64,000 bases of DNA from Bacillus sp. RO2 (lineage in GTDB: Bacteria > Bacillota > Bacilli > Bacillales > Bacillaceae_I): positions 1-64,000 of the forward strand of contig NZ_JAAXCU010000024.1 in NCBI RefSeq assembly GCF_012911845.1, read 5' to 3'. Shown here in pieces: positions 18,071-28,480 of the stretch (its first letter is position 1; the number at the start of each line of letters is the position of its first letter). Under the pieces are notes generated by a model that saw nothing but the letters and a program-made list of their open reading frames with translations, was not told the DNA's origin and did not search any database. The position numbers were made by a program, and so were the translations under genes.

Positions 18071-18816
18071 TATACCTTATCCTCTTTTTTAATTTCTTCA
18101 AGCCACTTTTGCTGTTGATCTGTTAACGGATATTCATCGAATAAGTCAGGTCTTCTGTTCCATGTTCTTCGTATAGACTCTTTTGTCCGCCATTCTTCAA
18201 TATGTGCATGATTTCCTGATATAAGTACATCCGGCACTTTCATGCCACGGAAATCAGCCGGTCTCGTATAATGGGGATGCTCAAGAAGGCCTGTGCTGAA
18301 GCTGTCCTGTTCATGGGAAGCCGCTTTTCCTAATACATCTGGAAGTAAACGAACCACACTGTCTACTATGACCATGGAAGCAAGTTCGCCACCGGTAAGG
18401 ACATAGTCCCCAATAGAGATCTCATCTGTGACAACATGTTCTCTGATTCGCTCATCATAGCCTTCATAATGTCCGCAGATGAATATCAAATGTTCTTCTT
18501 GTGCTAATTCTTCTGCTTTTTTCTGTGTGTACCGCTCTCCTTGAGGACACATGAGGATCACTCTGGGCTTTTTGGAAGACGGTTTGGTTTCTGTGAGTGA
18601 TGAAACAGCATCAAATATCGGCTGAGCCTTGAGAACCATACCAGCGCCGCCGCCATAAGGATAATCATCGACTGTCTTATGTTTGTTATCCGCAAACTCT
18701 CGAAAGTCGGTCACACTGTATTGAACGGCACCTTTATCCGCAGCTTTTTTTAATATGGACGATCCGAGAACACCTGTAAACATCTCCGGAAAAATGGAAA
18801 GGATATCAATCTTCAT
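18067..18816 (-). CDS. trmD: tRNA (guanine-N1)-methyltransferase TrmD
   Basis: SAM-dependent enzyme making m1G37 in tRNA, needed for reading-frame maintenance. The 249-aa protein has the trefoil-knot SPOUT domain: [45 protein letters not shown] and the cofactor knot [12 protein letters not shown]. The start lies 1 nt from the rimM stop, so they are coupled. Confidence 0.97.
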   Translation of the reverse strand: MKIDILSIFPEMFTGVLGSSILKKAADKGAVQYSVTDFREFADNKHKTVDDYPYGGGAGMVLKAQPIFDAVSSLTETKPSSKKPRVILMCPQGERYTQKKAEELAQEEHLIFICGHYEGYDERIREHVVTDEISIGDYVLTGGELASMVIVDSVVRLLPDVLGKAASHEQDSFSTGLLEHPHYTRPADFRGMKVPDVLISGNHAHIEEWRTKESIRRTWNRRPDLFDEYPLTDQQQKWLEEIKKEDKVY

Positions 18817-18817
18817 A

Positions 18818-19336
18818 TTAAAACAGTCCTTCTAGTGGCTCTATGATGATTGTTTTTTCCTGCACATCCACTTTCTTCACTACTTGATCAATATAAGGGA
18901 TTAGTATGTCCTTCCCTTTTTTTGCCTTAATCACCCAGACATCGTTTGCTCCTGGTGTCAACACTTCTTTAACTGTTCCAATCTCCTCCATCGTTTCCTG
19001 AAGGATTACTTTACAGCCAACAATCTCGTGGAAGTAATATTCTCCTTCTTCCAGCTCACCTAGTTGGTCTTCTGGAACCTTTACAATGGCTCCTTTGAAT
19101 TTTTCCACTTCGTTTACATTATGGAACCCTTCAAAAGTGAGAAGATCGAAGGATTTATGTACTCTTCTAGATGCTACCTTAACTTCTACAGGTTCCTTTT
19201 CATTTGGCAGGAATAAGTATAGGAGATTCCCTTTTTTATAACGTTCGTCTGGAAAATCCGTTCTAGAAACCACACGAACCTCACCTTTTATCCCGTGTGT
19301 ATTAACAAGCTTACCTACGTTGAACCATTTTGACAT
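18818..19336 (-). CDS. rimM: 16S rRNA processing protein RimM
   Basis: 30S maturation factor that acts on the head domain near S19. 172 aa: an N-terminal RimM beta-barrel ([18 protein letters not shown]) and a C-terminal PRC barrel ([25 protein letters not shown]). Start at 19336 follows GGAGGTG. In B. subtilis ylqD lies between khpA and rimM; here that space is 110 bp with only a terminator. Confidence 0.95.
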   Translation of the reverse strand: MSKWFNVGKLVNTHGIKGEVRVVSRTDFPDERYKKGNLLYLFLPNEKEPVEVKVASRRVHKSFDLLTFEGFHNVNEVEKFKGAIVKVPEDQLGELEEGEYYFHEIVGCKVILQETMEEIGTVKEVLTPGANDVWVIKAKKGKDILIPYIDQVVKKVDVQEKTIIIEPLEGLF

Positions 19337-19412
19337 ATCATGCACCTCCACGCGCAACGCTTATCTTCTATATAAATAGAGTACCCTCAAAGAGGTTCTC
19401 TTACCTATTTAA

Positions 19413-19448
19413 CCAAAAAGAAAAGGGGAAGCATCAAAGCCTCCCCCT
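19413..19448 (-). terminator. khpA terminator
   Basis: Minus-strand GGGGAGGC (19439-19446) pairs with GCTTCCCC (19425-19432, one G-U), followed by TTTTC and more T. It divides rpsP-khpA from rimM-trmD. Confidence 0.75.
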
Positions 19449-19677
19449 ACTCCATAATCTCTAATTGCACTCGTTTATTCTCGTGAGAAGCAGCAGCGAA
19501 CAAGACTGTTCGGATTGCTTTTGCAATTCTACCCTGCTTGCCAATCACTTTCCCTAAATCATCTTGATGCACAGTAAGTTGATACGTAAGAACATTACCT
19601 GTTTCTTTTTCCGTAACCACTACATTTTCTGGATGATCTACTAACGACGTCACAATTGTTTGGATTAGTTCTGTCAT
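19447..19677 (-). CDS. khpA: KH-domain RNA-binding protein KhpA
   Basis: 76-aa single KH domain protein (YlqC) with the GKQG loop in LGKVIGKQGRIAKAIRT. Homologues pair with KhpB/Jag and bind RNA, affecting cell division and elongation in other Firmicutes. It starts 8 bp after rpsP, the conserved arrangement. Confidence 0.95.
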   Translation of the reverse strand: MTELIQTIVTSLVDHPENVVVTEKETGNVLTYQLTVHQDDLGKVIGKQGRIAKAIRTVLFAAASHENKRVQLEIME

Positions 19678-19685
19678 TTTGCCTC

Positions 19686-19958
<273 letters not shown>

Positions 19959-19997
19959 TTAATATAGCACCTCCGAAAATATTTCACACAAGATAGT

Positions 19998-20026
19998 ATG
20001 ATAACAAGTAGTTTCTTGTTTGTAAA
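19998..20026 (-). promoter_or_regulatory. Predicted rpsP promoter
   Basis: Minus strand TTTACA (20021-20026), 17-nt spacer, TATCAT (19998-20003). An AAGAAAAAA tract directly upstream of the -35 may act as an UP element. Confidence 0.5.
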
Positions 20027-20076
20027 GTGTTTTTTCTTGTCACTTTATTTATTAAGAGAAAAAATGCTGTGAATGC

Positions 20077-21423
20077 TTACATGAAAGGAAATTTGAAGCC
20101 GCCTTTTTTGCCTTTTCCTTTTTGCATGCTTGTCATCTGTTTCATCATTTTTTTCATCTCTTCAAATTGTTTAAGTAGACGGTTTACTTCCTGAATAGGT
20201 CGTCCGCTACCTTTTGCTATCCGCTTTTTGCGGCTCGCATTAATTAGATCTGGATTATCTTTCTCCGCTTTGGTCATGGATTGGATGATTGCCTCAACGT
20301 GACCAATCTGCTTTTCATCCACCTGGACATTTTTTAAGCCTTTCATCTTGTTGGCTCCAGGAATCATTCCGAGAATTTCATCAAGAGGCCCCATGTTTCT
20401 CACTTGACCCAACTGTTCCAGGAAATCATCAAACGTAAAGTTCATCGTACGCAGCTTCTGTTCAAGCTCTTTGGCTTTCTCTTCATCTACATTTGATTGT
20501 GCTTTCTCAATAAGAGTAAGCACATCTCCCATACCTAAAATACGAGAGGCCATACGTTCAGGGTGAAAAGGCTCGATGGCATCCAATTTTTCCCCCATAC
20601 CGATAAACTTAATCGGGGTATTGGTAACTGCCTTAACAGATAATGCAGCTCCACCTCGGGTATCTCCATCAAGTTTTGTTAACACAACGCCAGTCAAGCC
20701 TAGCTGTTCATTGAAGCTTTGCGCCACATTTACAGCATCTTGTCCTGTCATCGCATCGACTACAAGGAAGATTTCATCCGGGTTGGATATTTCTTTCACC
20801 TGTTTTAACTCGTCCATAAGTGTTTCATCAACGTGCAAACGTCCTGCGGTATCAATAAGCACATAGTCATGATGCTCATCTTTCGCTTTTTGGATAGCTT
20901 GCTTTGCAATTTCAACGGGACTAACCTGATCTCCTAACGAGAAAACAGGCATACTGAGTTGTTTTCCAAGTGTTTCAAGCTGTTTAATGGCTGCCGGTCG
21001 GTAAATATCGGCTGCAACTAGAAGAGGCTTTCTATTATGCTTTTTGCGCAATAGGTTCGCAAGCTTTCCTGTTGTCGTCGTTTTACCTGCACCTTGTAGA
21101 CCTACCATCATGATGACGGTCGGCGGTCGGCTGCTCACTGCAATTTTACTTTGCTCTCCGCCCATAAGCGCGGTGAGTTCTTCTTTTACCACTTTAATTA
21201 CTTGCTGACCGGGTGTAAGACTTTTCATGACTTCTTGTCCAACTGCACGTTCATTCACGCGTTTTACAAAGTCTTTCACTACTTTGAAGTTAACATCCGC
21301 TTCAAGTAAAGCCAATCGAACTTCACGCATCATTTCTTTAACGTCTTGTTCGTTTACCTTACCTTTTCCGCGAATCTTCTGTATCGTATTTTGCAAACGG
21401 TCGGCTAAACCTTCAAATGCCAT
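20077..21423 (-). CDS. ffh: Signal recognition particle GTPase Ffh
   Basis: Protein subunit of SRP; binds signal sequences at the ribosome and docks with FtsY. 448 aa: N domain (1-85), GTPase G domain with GLQGAGKTTTTGKLA, DTAGRLH and TKLDGDTRGGAAL, then the Met-rich M domain ending KKMMKQMTSMQKGKGKKGGF. It is 12 bp after ylxM, the conserved ylxM-ffh pair. Confidence 0.97.
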   Translation of the reverse strand: MAFEGLADRLQNTIQKIRGKGKVNEQDVKEMMREVRLALLEADVNFKVVKDFVKRVNERAVGQEVMKSLTPGQQVIKVVKEELTALMGGEQSKIAVSSRPPTVIMMVGLQGAGKTTTTGKLANLLRKKHNRKPLLVAADIYRPAAIKQLETLGKQLSMPVFSLGDQVSPVEIAKQAIQKAKDEHHDYVLIDTAGRLHVDETLMDELKQVKEISNPDEIFLVVDAMTGQDAVNVAQSFNEQLGLTGVVLTKLDGDTRGGAALSVKAVTNTPIKFIGMGEKLDAIEPFHPERMASRILGMGDVLTLIEKAQSNVDEEKAKELEQKLRTMNFTFDDFLEQLGQVRNMGPLDEILGMIPGANKMKGLKNVQVDEKQIGHVEAIIQSMTKAEKDNPDLINASRKKRIAKGSGRPIQEVNRLLKQFEEMKKMMKQMTSMQKGKGKKGGFKFPFM

Positions 21424-21435
21424 GTATGCCGCCCC

Positions 21436-21774
21436 CTAATCTAATTTCTCAAGCGACTCGATCAGCGCTAAAAGAGTCTGGCCGTTAAACGGAGTTTCCG
21501 CCTTTTCGACTTCGTCCTTCATCTGCTGCACAAGCGATTGCCGCTCTTGAAACTTTTGAAATAACAAAAGCTTTTCTTCATATTGCTCAAGCATTTGTTC
21601 TGTACGTTTTATGTTATCATACACTGCTTGACGACTTATGTTATATTCCTCTGCTATCTCACCAAGGGAGTGATCATCTAAGTAATACAAAGACATATAG
21701 CTTCGTTGCTTTGGTGTTAACAACGACTGATAGAAATCATAGAGATAGTTCATTCTCGTTGTTTTTTCAAGCAT
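21436..21774 (-). CDS. ylxM: YlxM, HTH regulator of SRP components
   Basis: 112-aa protein with a sigma-4-like helix-turn-helix ([26 protein letters not shown]). Homologues stimulate or modulate SRP GTPase function. I use the ATG at 21774 ([14 protein letters not shown]); an in-frame GTG at 21783 is too near the GGGAGA box. Co-transcribed with ffh from a good sigma-A promoter. Confidence 0.93.
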   Translation of the reverse strand: MLEKTTRMNYLYDFYQSLLTPKQRSYMSLYYLDDHSLGEIAEEYNISRQAVYDNIKRTEQMLEQYEEKLLLFQKFQERQSLVQQMKDEVEKAETPFNGQTLLALIESLEKLD

Positions 21775-21819
21775 CCTCTTCACTCTCCCTTGTTAAGTGA
21801 AATGCCTTTACAATAGCTT

Positions 21820-21848
21820 AGTTTACAGGTTGGGATGGGGAATGTCAA
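21820..21848 (-). promoter_or_regulatory. Predicted ylxM-ffh promoter
   Basis: Minus strand TTGACA (21843-21848), 17-nt spacer, TAAACT (21820-21825). It is preceded by TCAAG and a seven-A tract that also appears upstream of a TTGACA box before yloU. Confidence 0.7.
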
Positions 21849-21928
21849 GTTTTTTTCTTGACCTGTGAGAATAGCAAGTATTTGAAATAAAATTAATCTA
21901 AAAGTCTTTAGTTTGTTGGTTGACCGCC

Positions 21929-22057
21929 GCTATTCCTTTCCGCAAATGGCTTCGCTTTCCGCGGGACGGCGCTTGAGCCTCCTCACAACGTTTCAGGGGT
22001 CTCAATCTACCGTTACTCCCCCGCTGGAGTCTCCGCCATTTGCTCCAATCCACAGCT
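21929..22057 (-). repeat. Intergenic repeat copy A4
   Basis: A-orientation copy, starting CGCTATTCCTTTCCG and ending CCAATCCACAGCT. Forms a composite with B2 across an 86-bp spacer (22058-22143). Lies in the ftsY-ylxM gap, which holds no gene. Confidence 0.85.
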
Positions 22058-22143
22058 GAAAATTATGAGAACGAAATGATAGTTCTTTTTCATTTAATTC
22101 CGTTAGATGAAATCTCATAAGCCCTTCAATAAATGAGGTCACC

Positions 22144-22273
22144 TTGTTGATTGGAGTGGAAGGCGCGGAGACGCCCGCGGGAGGAAGGGACAGGTGAGAC
22201 CCCACAGGCTGCAAGCCGAGGAGGCTCACGGACCGCCCGCAGACAAGCGAAGGGCCTGGAACGGAAATCAACA
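22144..22273 (+). repeat. Intergenic repeat copy B2 (intact reference copy)
   Basis: Uninterrupted B-orientation copy, TTGTTGATTGGAGTGG to GGAAATCAACAG. It is the best template for judging the damage in B1 and B3. Confidence 0.85.
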
Positions 22274-22293
22274 GTTTCATATGCTATCTTGAT

Positions 22294-22328
22294 TTTTAAA
22301 AAACCGCCCGTCAGATTAGAGGGGCGGA
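22294..22328 (-). terminator. ftsY terminator
   Basis: CCGCCC (22304-22309) with GGGCGG (22322-22327); on the minus strand the stem is followed by TTTTTTAAAAA. Lies between the ftsY stop and repeat B2. Confidence 0.8.
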
Positions 22329-22345
22329 AAGTGGTAGTACGTTTT

Positions 22346-23344
22346 TTAGCTTTCTTGTGTTTCTTCTTTATCCATCATATCTGCAAATAGTCCGTACACA
22401 TATTGCTCTGCATTAAACTCTTGCAAATCTTCTGCTTTTTCCCCTAAACCAACAAACTTGACCGGTATTTTCATTTCATTTCGGATAGCCAAAACGATAC
22501 CGCCCTTTGCAGTACCATCAAGCTTGGTTAAAACGATTCCCGTAACATTCGTTGCTTCAGAAAAGATTTTTGCCTGGCTTAATGCATTCTGGCCAGTCGT
22601 TGCATCCAATACTAAAAGGACTTCATGCGGTGCACCTGGAACCTCACGTTCGATCACACGCTTCACCTTTTCCAGTTCCTTCATTAAATTGACCTTGTTT
22701 TGAAGACGTCCTGCTGTATCACAAAGGAGAACGTCCACTTGGCGTGCCTTAGCTGCTTGGAGGGCATCATACATAACTGCTGCCGGATCCGAACCTGCTG
22801 ATTGCTTGATGACATCTACTCCTACACGCTCGCCCCATACTTCAAGTTGCTCAATAGCACCTGCACGGAATGTATCTCCCGCTGCAAGAAGTACGCTTTT
22901 TCCTTCTTGTTTCAGTTTCTTTGCTATTTTACCTATAGAAGTAGTTTTCCCTACGCCGTTTACACCTACCACCAGTACAACTGTTAAGCCGTCTTGTTGA
23001 AAGTTGATGGTTGGAGACACGTCATCTCCAGCTTGATAAATCTCGACCAACTTTTCGGAAATGACACTTTGAACCTCACGAGGATCTTGGATATTGCGTC
23101 GTTTCACTTCCATTCGAAGCTCATCAATCAATTCCATCACCGTGTTAACGCCAACATCCGCTCCAATCAGGATTTCCTCCAGTTCTTCAAAGAAATCCTC
23201 GTCGACTTTGCGGTAGCGAGCAACAAGATCATTTACTTTACCAGAAAAGGAATCGCGAGTTTTCGTTAATCCTTCTCTAAATTTTTCCGTTACGGATTCT
23301 GTTTGAGTTGTAAGCTTTTCTTTCAATTTTTTAAAGAAACTCAT
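22346..23344 (-). CDS. ftsY: SRP receptor GTPase FtsY
   Basis: Membrane-associated receptor for the signal recognition particle. 332 aa: a short charged N-terminal region, N domain, then the G domain with GVNGVGKTTSIGKIAKKL, DTAGRLQNKVNLM and TKLDGTAKGGIVLA. It lacks the long acidic A domain of E. coli FtsY, as in other Bacillus. Start at 23344 (MSFFKKLK) with AGAGGAAGAG upstream. Follows smc in the rnc-smc-ftsY order. Confidence 0.96.
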   Translation of the reverse strand: MSFFKKLKEKLTTQTESVTEKFREGLTKTRDSFSGKVNDLVARYRKVDEDFFEELEEILIGADVGVNTVMELIDELRMEVKRRNIQDPREVQSVISEKLVEIYQAGDDVSPTINFQQDGLTVVLVVGVNGVGKTTSIGKIAKKLKQEGKSVLLAAGDTFRAGAIEQLEVWGERVGVDVIKQSAGSDPAAVMYDALQAAKARQVDVLLCDTAGRLQNKVNLMKELEKVKRVIEREVPGAPHEVLLVLDATTGQNALSQAKIFSEATNVTGIVLTKLDGTAKGGIVLAIRNEMKIPVKFVGLGEKAEDLQEFNAEQYVYGLFADMMDKEETQES

Positions 23345-23363
23345 TTTCTCATTCTCTTCCTCT

Positions 23364-26300
23364 CTATTTAACAAGTTCTTTGGATTCTTCTAACCGGACA
23401 GAGACCAATTTGGAAACGCCGGATTCTTGCATCGTCACCCCATAGAGGACGTCACTAAATTCCATCGTTCCTTTACGGTGCGTGATGACGATGAATTGGG
23501 TTTCTTCACTGAACTGTTTTAAATATTGGGCAAAACGGTGTACGTTTGCTTCATCAAGCGCCGCTTCTACTTCATCAAGAATACAAAACGGAACAGGTCT
23601 TACTTTTAATATGGAGAACAACAGGGCTATTGCTGTTAATGCCCTTTCTCCTCCAGACAAGAGGCCGAGGTTCTGCAATTTTTTACCAGGCGGTTGGGCC
23701 ACAATATCTACGCCGGTATTTAGCATATCGGAAGGATCTGTTAACACTAGATCCGCTCTTCCCCCGCCGAATAGGGAACGAAACACATCGTGAAAGTGTG
23801 CGCGTATATTCGTGAAGGTTGTCTCAAAACGCTTTTTCATTTCTTCATCCATTTCACCGATTACTTGGAACAAGGTATCTTTTGCTTCTTGAAGATCGTC
23901 TTTTTGCTCCTTAAGGAATGTATATCGTTCGCTTACTCGATCATATTCCTCTATTGCAGCGATATTAACTGTGCCAAGCTCCTCAATGGCAAGCTTGATT
24001 AATTTTACTCTTTTACGCGCTTCTTCAATCTCTATCTCAAGTGGATAATCTTCTTTAGCTGCTTCAAAGGACAGCATATACTCTTCCCTTAAATGGTGAA
24101 GTCTATTATCTAATTCCACATCTAGACGGTTCATTTTCACTTCTTCCGCCTTTAGAACTTCCGTAAGTTGTTTATACTGTCTTTTTAAATCTTTTAGTTG
24201 AAGCTCTTCTTGTTCCACCTTTTCGTAGTAAGAAAGCCTTTGGGCACGGCGTTCTGCAATGAGTTTCATCGTGGTGTTTTTGTCTTGTAATTTTTCAGCT
24301 GCAGCCACTTCCAGCTTTTGTTCACCTGATGAATTATCATTCATTTCACTTTGTAAAAGAGATAAGTCTTCCTTAATATCATTTAATCTTTCTGTGGCTT
24401 GTTCAAGATCTGTTTCGATAGTAGTCACTTTTTCCGATTGGTTCGTTAGCTTTTCTTTTTTACTCGCATAATCCACTTTAAGTTGAGTAAGCTCGTTTTG
24501 CACGGTCTCCTTGTTTGCATGTTGCTCCAACTTTAAGGAATTTAGTTCTGAAATCTCTTTGTCTAGAGCAGCAATTTGCATTCCTACCGTCTTTTGCTCG
24601 GCTTCTAGCTTTGCTTTTTTGTTCACAGCATCCTTTAAGGAAATGGTGAGCTGTTGCTTTTCATAATCATATAAACTTAAATGTTCATTGACGTTTTTCT
24701 CTTCCAGTTCCACTTCCCGAAGAAGACTTGAAACCTGCTGTTCTCTATACCTTAGTTCTTCGCCAACTCCCTTTAACTCAACAACTTGGGACTCTTTCTC
24801 ATCTATTTTCTTCTTAAGTGTTTTTACCTGATCTTCAAGCAGGGTTGTTTTATTTTCCATCTCTTCTAGCTTTGCTGAAATGGAATCAAGCTCACGCCCC
24901 CTACTTAAGAGGGAATTAGATTTTTGTTTGACAGCTCCTCCTGTCATGGAGCCACCAGGGTTTACTACATCCCCTTCTAATGTCACGATGCGGTAGCGAT
25001 GCTGAAGGATACCTGCCAATGCATTGGCTCCTTTAAGGTCTTTAGCTATGACAATGGTACCCAAGAGGTTATGGACGATATTTTCATAGGCTGAGTCGAA
25101 CTCTACAAGAGCAGAGGCAATTCCTACAAAAGCTTCATGTTGACTAATCTGGTTCACTTGATAGTCTGATAATGTCCTAGGCTTCATGACCGTCATTGGC
25201 AGGAAAGTGGCACGACCAAAACCGTTCTTTTTCAAGTATTGGATGGATGCTCTCGCATTTTGTTCATTATCCACAACGATATGCTGCGTCGCGCTTCCAA
25301 GGGCAATCTCAATTGCCGTCTCTACATCTTGGTTCACTTGAATAAGTTCGGCAACAGCCCCTTTTATTCCAGTAAGCCTATTCTCATCCCTAGCTTTCAG
25401 GATTTCCTTAACACCTTGAAAGAATCCTGTAAAATCCCCCTGCATCGTTTCAAGCATTTCTTTTCTCGCACGAGTTTGCTGTAAAAATTGATATGCTTGA
25501 TACAAGGTTGTTTCTTTTTTCTGGTAAGACAGTTTATATTGTTCCAAGTTGGCTTGCTCTGCTCTGTAATGGTCTACAGTTTGATTCAGCTCTTCTTGTA
25601 TTTGTTTATGGTCGGTGAGAACTTTTTCTTTCTTCTGTTGAGTATTTGCCCTTAGATCGACATATTTCCTGTTCCCCTCATCGAGACGGGTTACTTTCAT
25701 ACCTTCTTGCTTTTCTTGCTGCTCCAGATACGATATTTCATTACGGATTGATGCTTGTTTATTTAACAGTTCAATATAGTCACTTTTTAAAGCATCAATT
25801 TTCTCTTCAATATTTTGATCAAACTGTTCGTTGATTACCTGTTTTTCCTTGAGTTGTTGCTCTGTTAAAACCAATTCTTGACGAAGGCTATCCAAAAGTT
25901 GTTTTTCGTTTTCCAACCTTTGTTTTTGAACTTTGATAAATTCTGCAAGCTCCACCGATGAATTTTCTAATTGGGCACGGTTTGTCGTAGCGTTCTTCTT
26001 ACGTTCCTTCAGAACTTCTTTTCTTCCTTCAAGTTTTTCTAGTTCCGAACTCGCCACTAAAAGGGCTTGCTGCAAGGAATCAATGGATTCATCCAAAGCG
26101 GCCACTTGGTCCTTATACTTTTCAAGTGTCGCTTCTTTTTGGCTCAATTCAGAAGACAGTACAAGTTCTTTTTCGGTACTATTTTTGACTTCCAAAGAAT
26201 TTTGTTCCCATTTTTGATGTAGCTCTTCAATTTCGTGTACCGTGACGCCTACTTCAATCTGCTCAAGCTCTTCTTTCTTTTCCAGGTAATCTTTGGCAAT

Positions 26301-26930
26301 GGAAGCCTGTATTTTCAATGGCTCTACTTGCCCTTCTAGCTCATGTAAAATATCCGATACCCGGTTAAGATTCTCTTGAGTATCCATAAGTTTACTTTCA
26401 GCTTTCTTTTTTCTGGATTTATATTTGAGCACGCCAGCTGCTTCTTCAAAAATACTTCGGCGCTCTTCTGATTTACTGCTTAGTATTTCTTCCACTTTTC
26501 CTTGACTGATGATGGAAAAGGCTTCCTTACCAAGACCAGAATCCATGAAAAGGTCCACTATGTCCTTAAGTCTGCACGTTTGTTTATTAATCAGAAATTC
26601 ACTGTCACCAGATCTCAGCGCCCTTCTAGTGACACTCACTTCCATATAATCAATTGGCAGGATACGATTACTGTTATCTAGGGTCAGTGTAACCTCTGCC
26701 ATATTTAATGCTCTTCTGCTATCACTACCGGCAAAAATGATGTCTTCCATTTTGGAACCGCGAAGGGATTTGGCTGACTGCTCTCCAAGCACCCATCTGA
26801 TGGCATCAATAATATTACTTTTTCCGCTTCCGTTCGGACCTACGACGGCTGTGACTCCTGGTACGAAATCAACGGATATTTTTTCAGCAAACGACTTAAA
26901 CCCTACTACTTCCAATCGTTTGAGGTACAT
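23364..26930 (-). CDS. smc: Chromosome condensation ATPase SMC
   Basis: 1188-aa structural maintenance of chromosomes protein; with ScpA/ScpB it organises and segregates the nucleoid. N-terminal head with Walker A GPNGSGKSNIIDAI (about 32-45), two long coiled coils (about 170-500 and 670-1000), a Gly-rich hinge (about 505-645, ending LEGDVVNPGGSMTGG), and C-terminal head with signature LSGGERALTAIALLF and Walker B FCILDEVEAALD. Start at 26930 follows AGGTGAGGA. Confidence 0.97.
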   Translation of the reverse strand: MYLKRLEVVGFKSFAEKISVDFVPGVTAVVGPNGSGKSNIIDAIRWVLGEQSAKSLRGSKMEDIIFAGSDSRRALNMAEVTLTLDNSNRILPIDYMEVSVTRRALRSGDSEFLINKQTCRLKDIVDLFMDSGLGKEAFSIISQGKVEEILSSKSEERRSIFEEAAGVLKYKSRKKKAESKLMDTQENLNRVSDILHELEGQVEPLKIQASIAKDYLEKKEELEQIEVGVTVHEIEELHQKWEQNSLEVKNSTEKELVLSSELSQKEATLEKYKDQVAALDESIDSLQQALLVASSELEKLEGRKEVLKERKKNATTNRAQLENSSVELAEFIKVQKQRLENEKQLLDSLRQELVLTEQQLKEKQVINEQFDQNIEEKIDALKSDYIELLNKQASIRNEISYLEQQEKQEGMKVTRLDEGNRKYVDLRANTQQKKEKVLTDHKQIQEELNQTVDHYRAEQANLEQYKLSYQKKETTLYQAYQFLQQTRARKEMLETMQGDFTGFFQGVKEILKARDENRLTGIKGAVAELIQVNQDVETAIEIALGSATQHIVVDNEQNARASIQYLKKNGFGRATFLPMTVMKPRTLSDYQVNQISQHEAFVGIASALVEFDSAYENIVHNLLGTIVIAKDLKGANALAGILQHRYRIVTLEGDVVNPGGSMTGGAVKQKSNSLLSRGRELDSISAKLEEMENKTTLLEDQVKTLKKKIDEKESQVVELKGVGEELRYREQQVSSLLREVELEEKNVNEHLSLYDYEKQQLTISLKDAVNKKAKLEAEQKTVGMQIAALDKEISELNSLKLEQHANKETVQNELTQLKVDYASKKEKLTNQSEKVTTIETDLEQATERLNDIKEDLSLLQSEMNDNSSGEQKLEVAAAEKLQDKNTTMKLIAERRAQRLSYYEKVEQEELQLKDLKRQYKQLTEVLKAEEVKMNRLDVELDNRLHHLREEYMLSFEAAKEDYPLEIEIEEARKRVKLIKLAIEELGTVNIAAIEEYDRVSERYTFLKEQKDDLQEAKDTLFQVIGEMDEEMKKRFETTFTNIRAHFHDVFRSLFGGGRADLVLTDPSDMLNTGVDIVAQPPGKKLQNLGLLSGGERALTAIALLFSILKVRPVPFCILDEVEAALDEANVHRFAQYLKQFSEETQFIVITHRKGTMEFSDVLYGVTMQESGVSKLVSVRLEESKELVK

Positions 26931-26969
26931 ATTCCTCACCTCATTTAGTTTCATAATCTTTTAAACGCC

Positions 26970-27098
26970 GCTGTTGATTTCCGCAAATGGCTTCTCTTTC
27001 CGCGGTGCGACCTTGAGCCGCCTCACAACGCTTCAGGGGTCTCAACAATGTCGCTATCCTCCCGATGGAGTCTCCGCCTTTTGCTCCAATCACCAGCT
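26970..27098 (-). repeat. Intergenic repeat copy A5
   Basis: Single A-orientation copy between rnc and smc (CTGTTGATTTCCGC to CCAATCACCAGCT). It has diverged in the central palindrome (GAGCCGCCTCAC), unlike the copy targeted by the IS. Confidence 0.8.
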
Positions 27099-27175
27099 AG
27101 AATTATTTATAATTTATGTAACAGAAAAGTAAGCGATCCTTGAGGTATTTTGAGACACCGTTGGATCGCCTATCT

Positions 27176-27919
27176 TCATTTTCTGACTTTTTTTAGTTTC
27201 TGCAGAGCGAACTGGGCCGCATGTTGTTCGGCTTCTTTTTTAGATCGACCGATTCCAATTCCCATCTCTTCTTTATTCAGTGAAACCTTAGACACAAATT
27301 CACGGTTGTGGGCCGGGCCTTTTTCTTCTAGCACTTCATACTCAATAACTCCAAGTGCATTGCGTTGTATCATCTCTTGCAGTTGACTTTTGAAATCCAT
27401 CACATGAGAAAAAGCACCTTCATTAATTTTGGGATATACATACTTTTCAAGGAAAGCGAACACGGTCTCTAGGCCAAGGTCCAGATACAGCGCGCCAATA
27501 AATGCCTCAAATACATCGGCAAGCAGCGCTGGTCTAGCTCTTCCGCCTGTAATTTCTTCTCCCTTGCCAAGCAGTACATATTGACCGAACGAAAGATCAT
27601 TGGCGAATGAAACCAAAGAGGGTTCGCATACAATAGACGCCCTTAGTTTTGTTAATTGACCCTCACTCATCATAGGGTATTTCTTATATAAAAATTGAGA
27701 AATGGTCAACTCCAAAACTGCGTCACCCAAAAATTCCAAACGTTCATTGTCCTCGTAAGGTTTTCTGCGATGCTCATTCACATAGGATGAATGGGTGAAA
27801 GCTTGATATAATAGTTTCTCATTATGAAACTTAACTCCTATTTTTTCTTGAAGCATAGCAAAATTCTTTTTTGTTGCTTCGTTTTTCATTTCATTTATTC
27901 TACTTCTGTTTCTGGTCAT
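27176..27919 (-). CDS. rnc: Ribonuclease III
   Basis: Double-strand-specific endoribonuclease for rRNA and SRP RNA processing. 247 aa: N-terminal catalytic domain with the signature [14 protein letters not shown] and the C-terminal dsRNA-binding domain ([13 protein letters not shown] to [16 protein letters not shown]). Start ATG with GGAGG 9 nt upstream. Upstream of smc as in B. subtilis, here separated by repeat A5. Confidence 0.96.
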   Translation of the reverse strand: MTRNRSRINEMKNEATKKNFAMLQEKIGVKFHNEKLLYQAFTHSSYVNEHRRKPYEDNERLEFLGDAVLELTISQFLYKKYPMMSEGQLTKLRASIVCEPSLVSFANDLSFGQYVLLGKGEEITGGRARPALLADVFEAFIGALYLDLGLETVFAFLEKYVYPKINEGAFSHVMDFKSQLQEMIQRNALGVIEYEVLEEKGPAHNREFVSKVSLNKEEMGIGIGRSKKEAEQHAAQFALQKLKKVRK

Positions 27920-28004
27920 GTAAAGGAGCCTCCAACATACAATCTTCTTTCCCTAAGATGGCAACGTTCTTCTTTTTTGATGATGAAAGTTGTATAACGT
28001 TACT

Positions 28005-28032
28005 ATTTTAACAAATTATTTAGAGGATACAA
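28005..28032 (-). promoter_or_regulatory. Predicted rnc promoter
   Basis: Minus strand TTGTAT (28027-28032), 16-nt spacer, TAAAAT (28005-28010), in the gap after the acpP terminator. Confidence 0.45.
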
Positions 28033-28107
28033 ATAGCAACTTGCCTGAAATTATATAAATTCGGTTATCTTTTATTGCTATAAGACGATTCCTCGGTTTA
28101 TTATTCC

Positions 28108-28141
28108 CCAAAAAACAAAAAGTCCCACCTTAGTGGGACAA
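28108..28141 (-). terminator. acpP terminator
   Basis: GTCCCAC (28122-28128) with GTGGGAC (28133-28139), followed by TTTTTGTTTTTT on the minus strand. Confidence 0.85.
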
Positions 28142-28151
28142 TCAAAAAAGA

Positions 28152-28385
28152 TTAAGCGTTTGCTTTTATGTAGTTTACCGCATCGGCAACTGTTGTAATG
28201 TTTTCTGCTTCGTCGTCTGAAATTTCCATATCAAACTCGTCTTCAAGCTCCATTACTAGTTCAACTACATCAAGAGAGTCAGCACCCAAATCGTCTTTGA
28301 ATTTGGAGTCAAGATTCACCTCGGACTCGTCTACACCTAAACGATCAACAATGATCTTTGTTACACGCTCTAATACATCTGCCAT
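28152..28385 (-). CDS. acpP: Acyl carrier protein
   Basis: 77-aa acidic carrier of growing fatty acyl chains; S37 in [13 protein letters not shown] takes the 4'-phosphopantetheine arm. ATG at 28385 with GGAGGTG upstream. It sits after fabG but is separated by a 241-bp gap holding repeat A6, and a TATAAT box (28407-28412, minus strand, weak -35) suggests separate transcription, as known for B. subtilis acpA. Confidence 0.97.
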   Translation of the reverse strand: MADVLERVTKIIVDRLGVDESEVNLDSKFKDDLGADSLDVVELVMELEDEFDMEISDDEAENITTVADAVNYIKANA

Positions 28386-28480
28386 AACTTTCACCTCCCC
28401 TCAAGTATTATAGTGAATTTGTTTTTAAAAAACTAGTGTTTGTTGTTTAGACTTAATAGAGAATTCCGTAAAAATCCGCT

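Noticed and set aside
22002-22390. Open frames of 92 and 79 aa in the ftsY-ylxM gap
   Set aside because: They lie in repeats A4 and B2 and the ftsY terminator.
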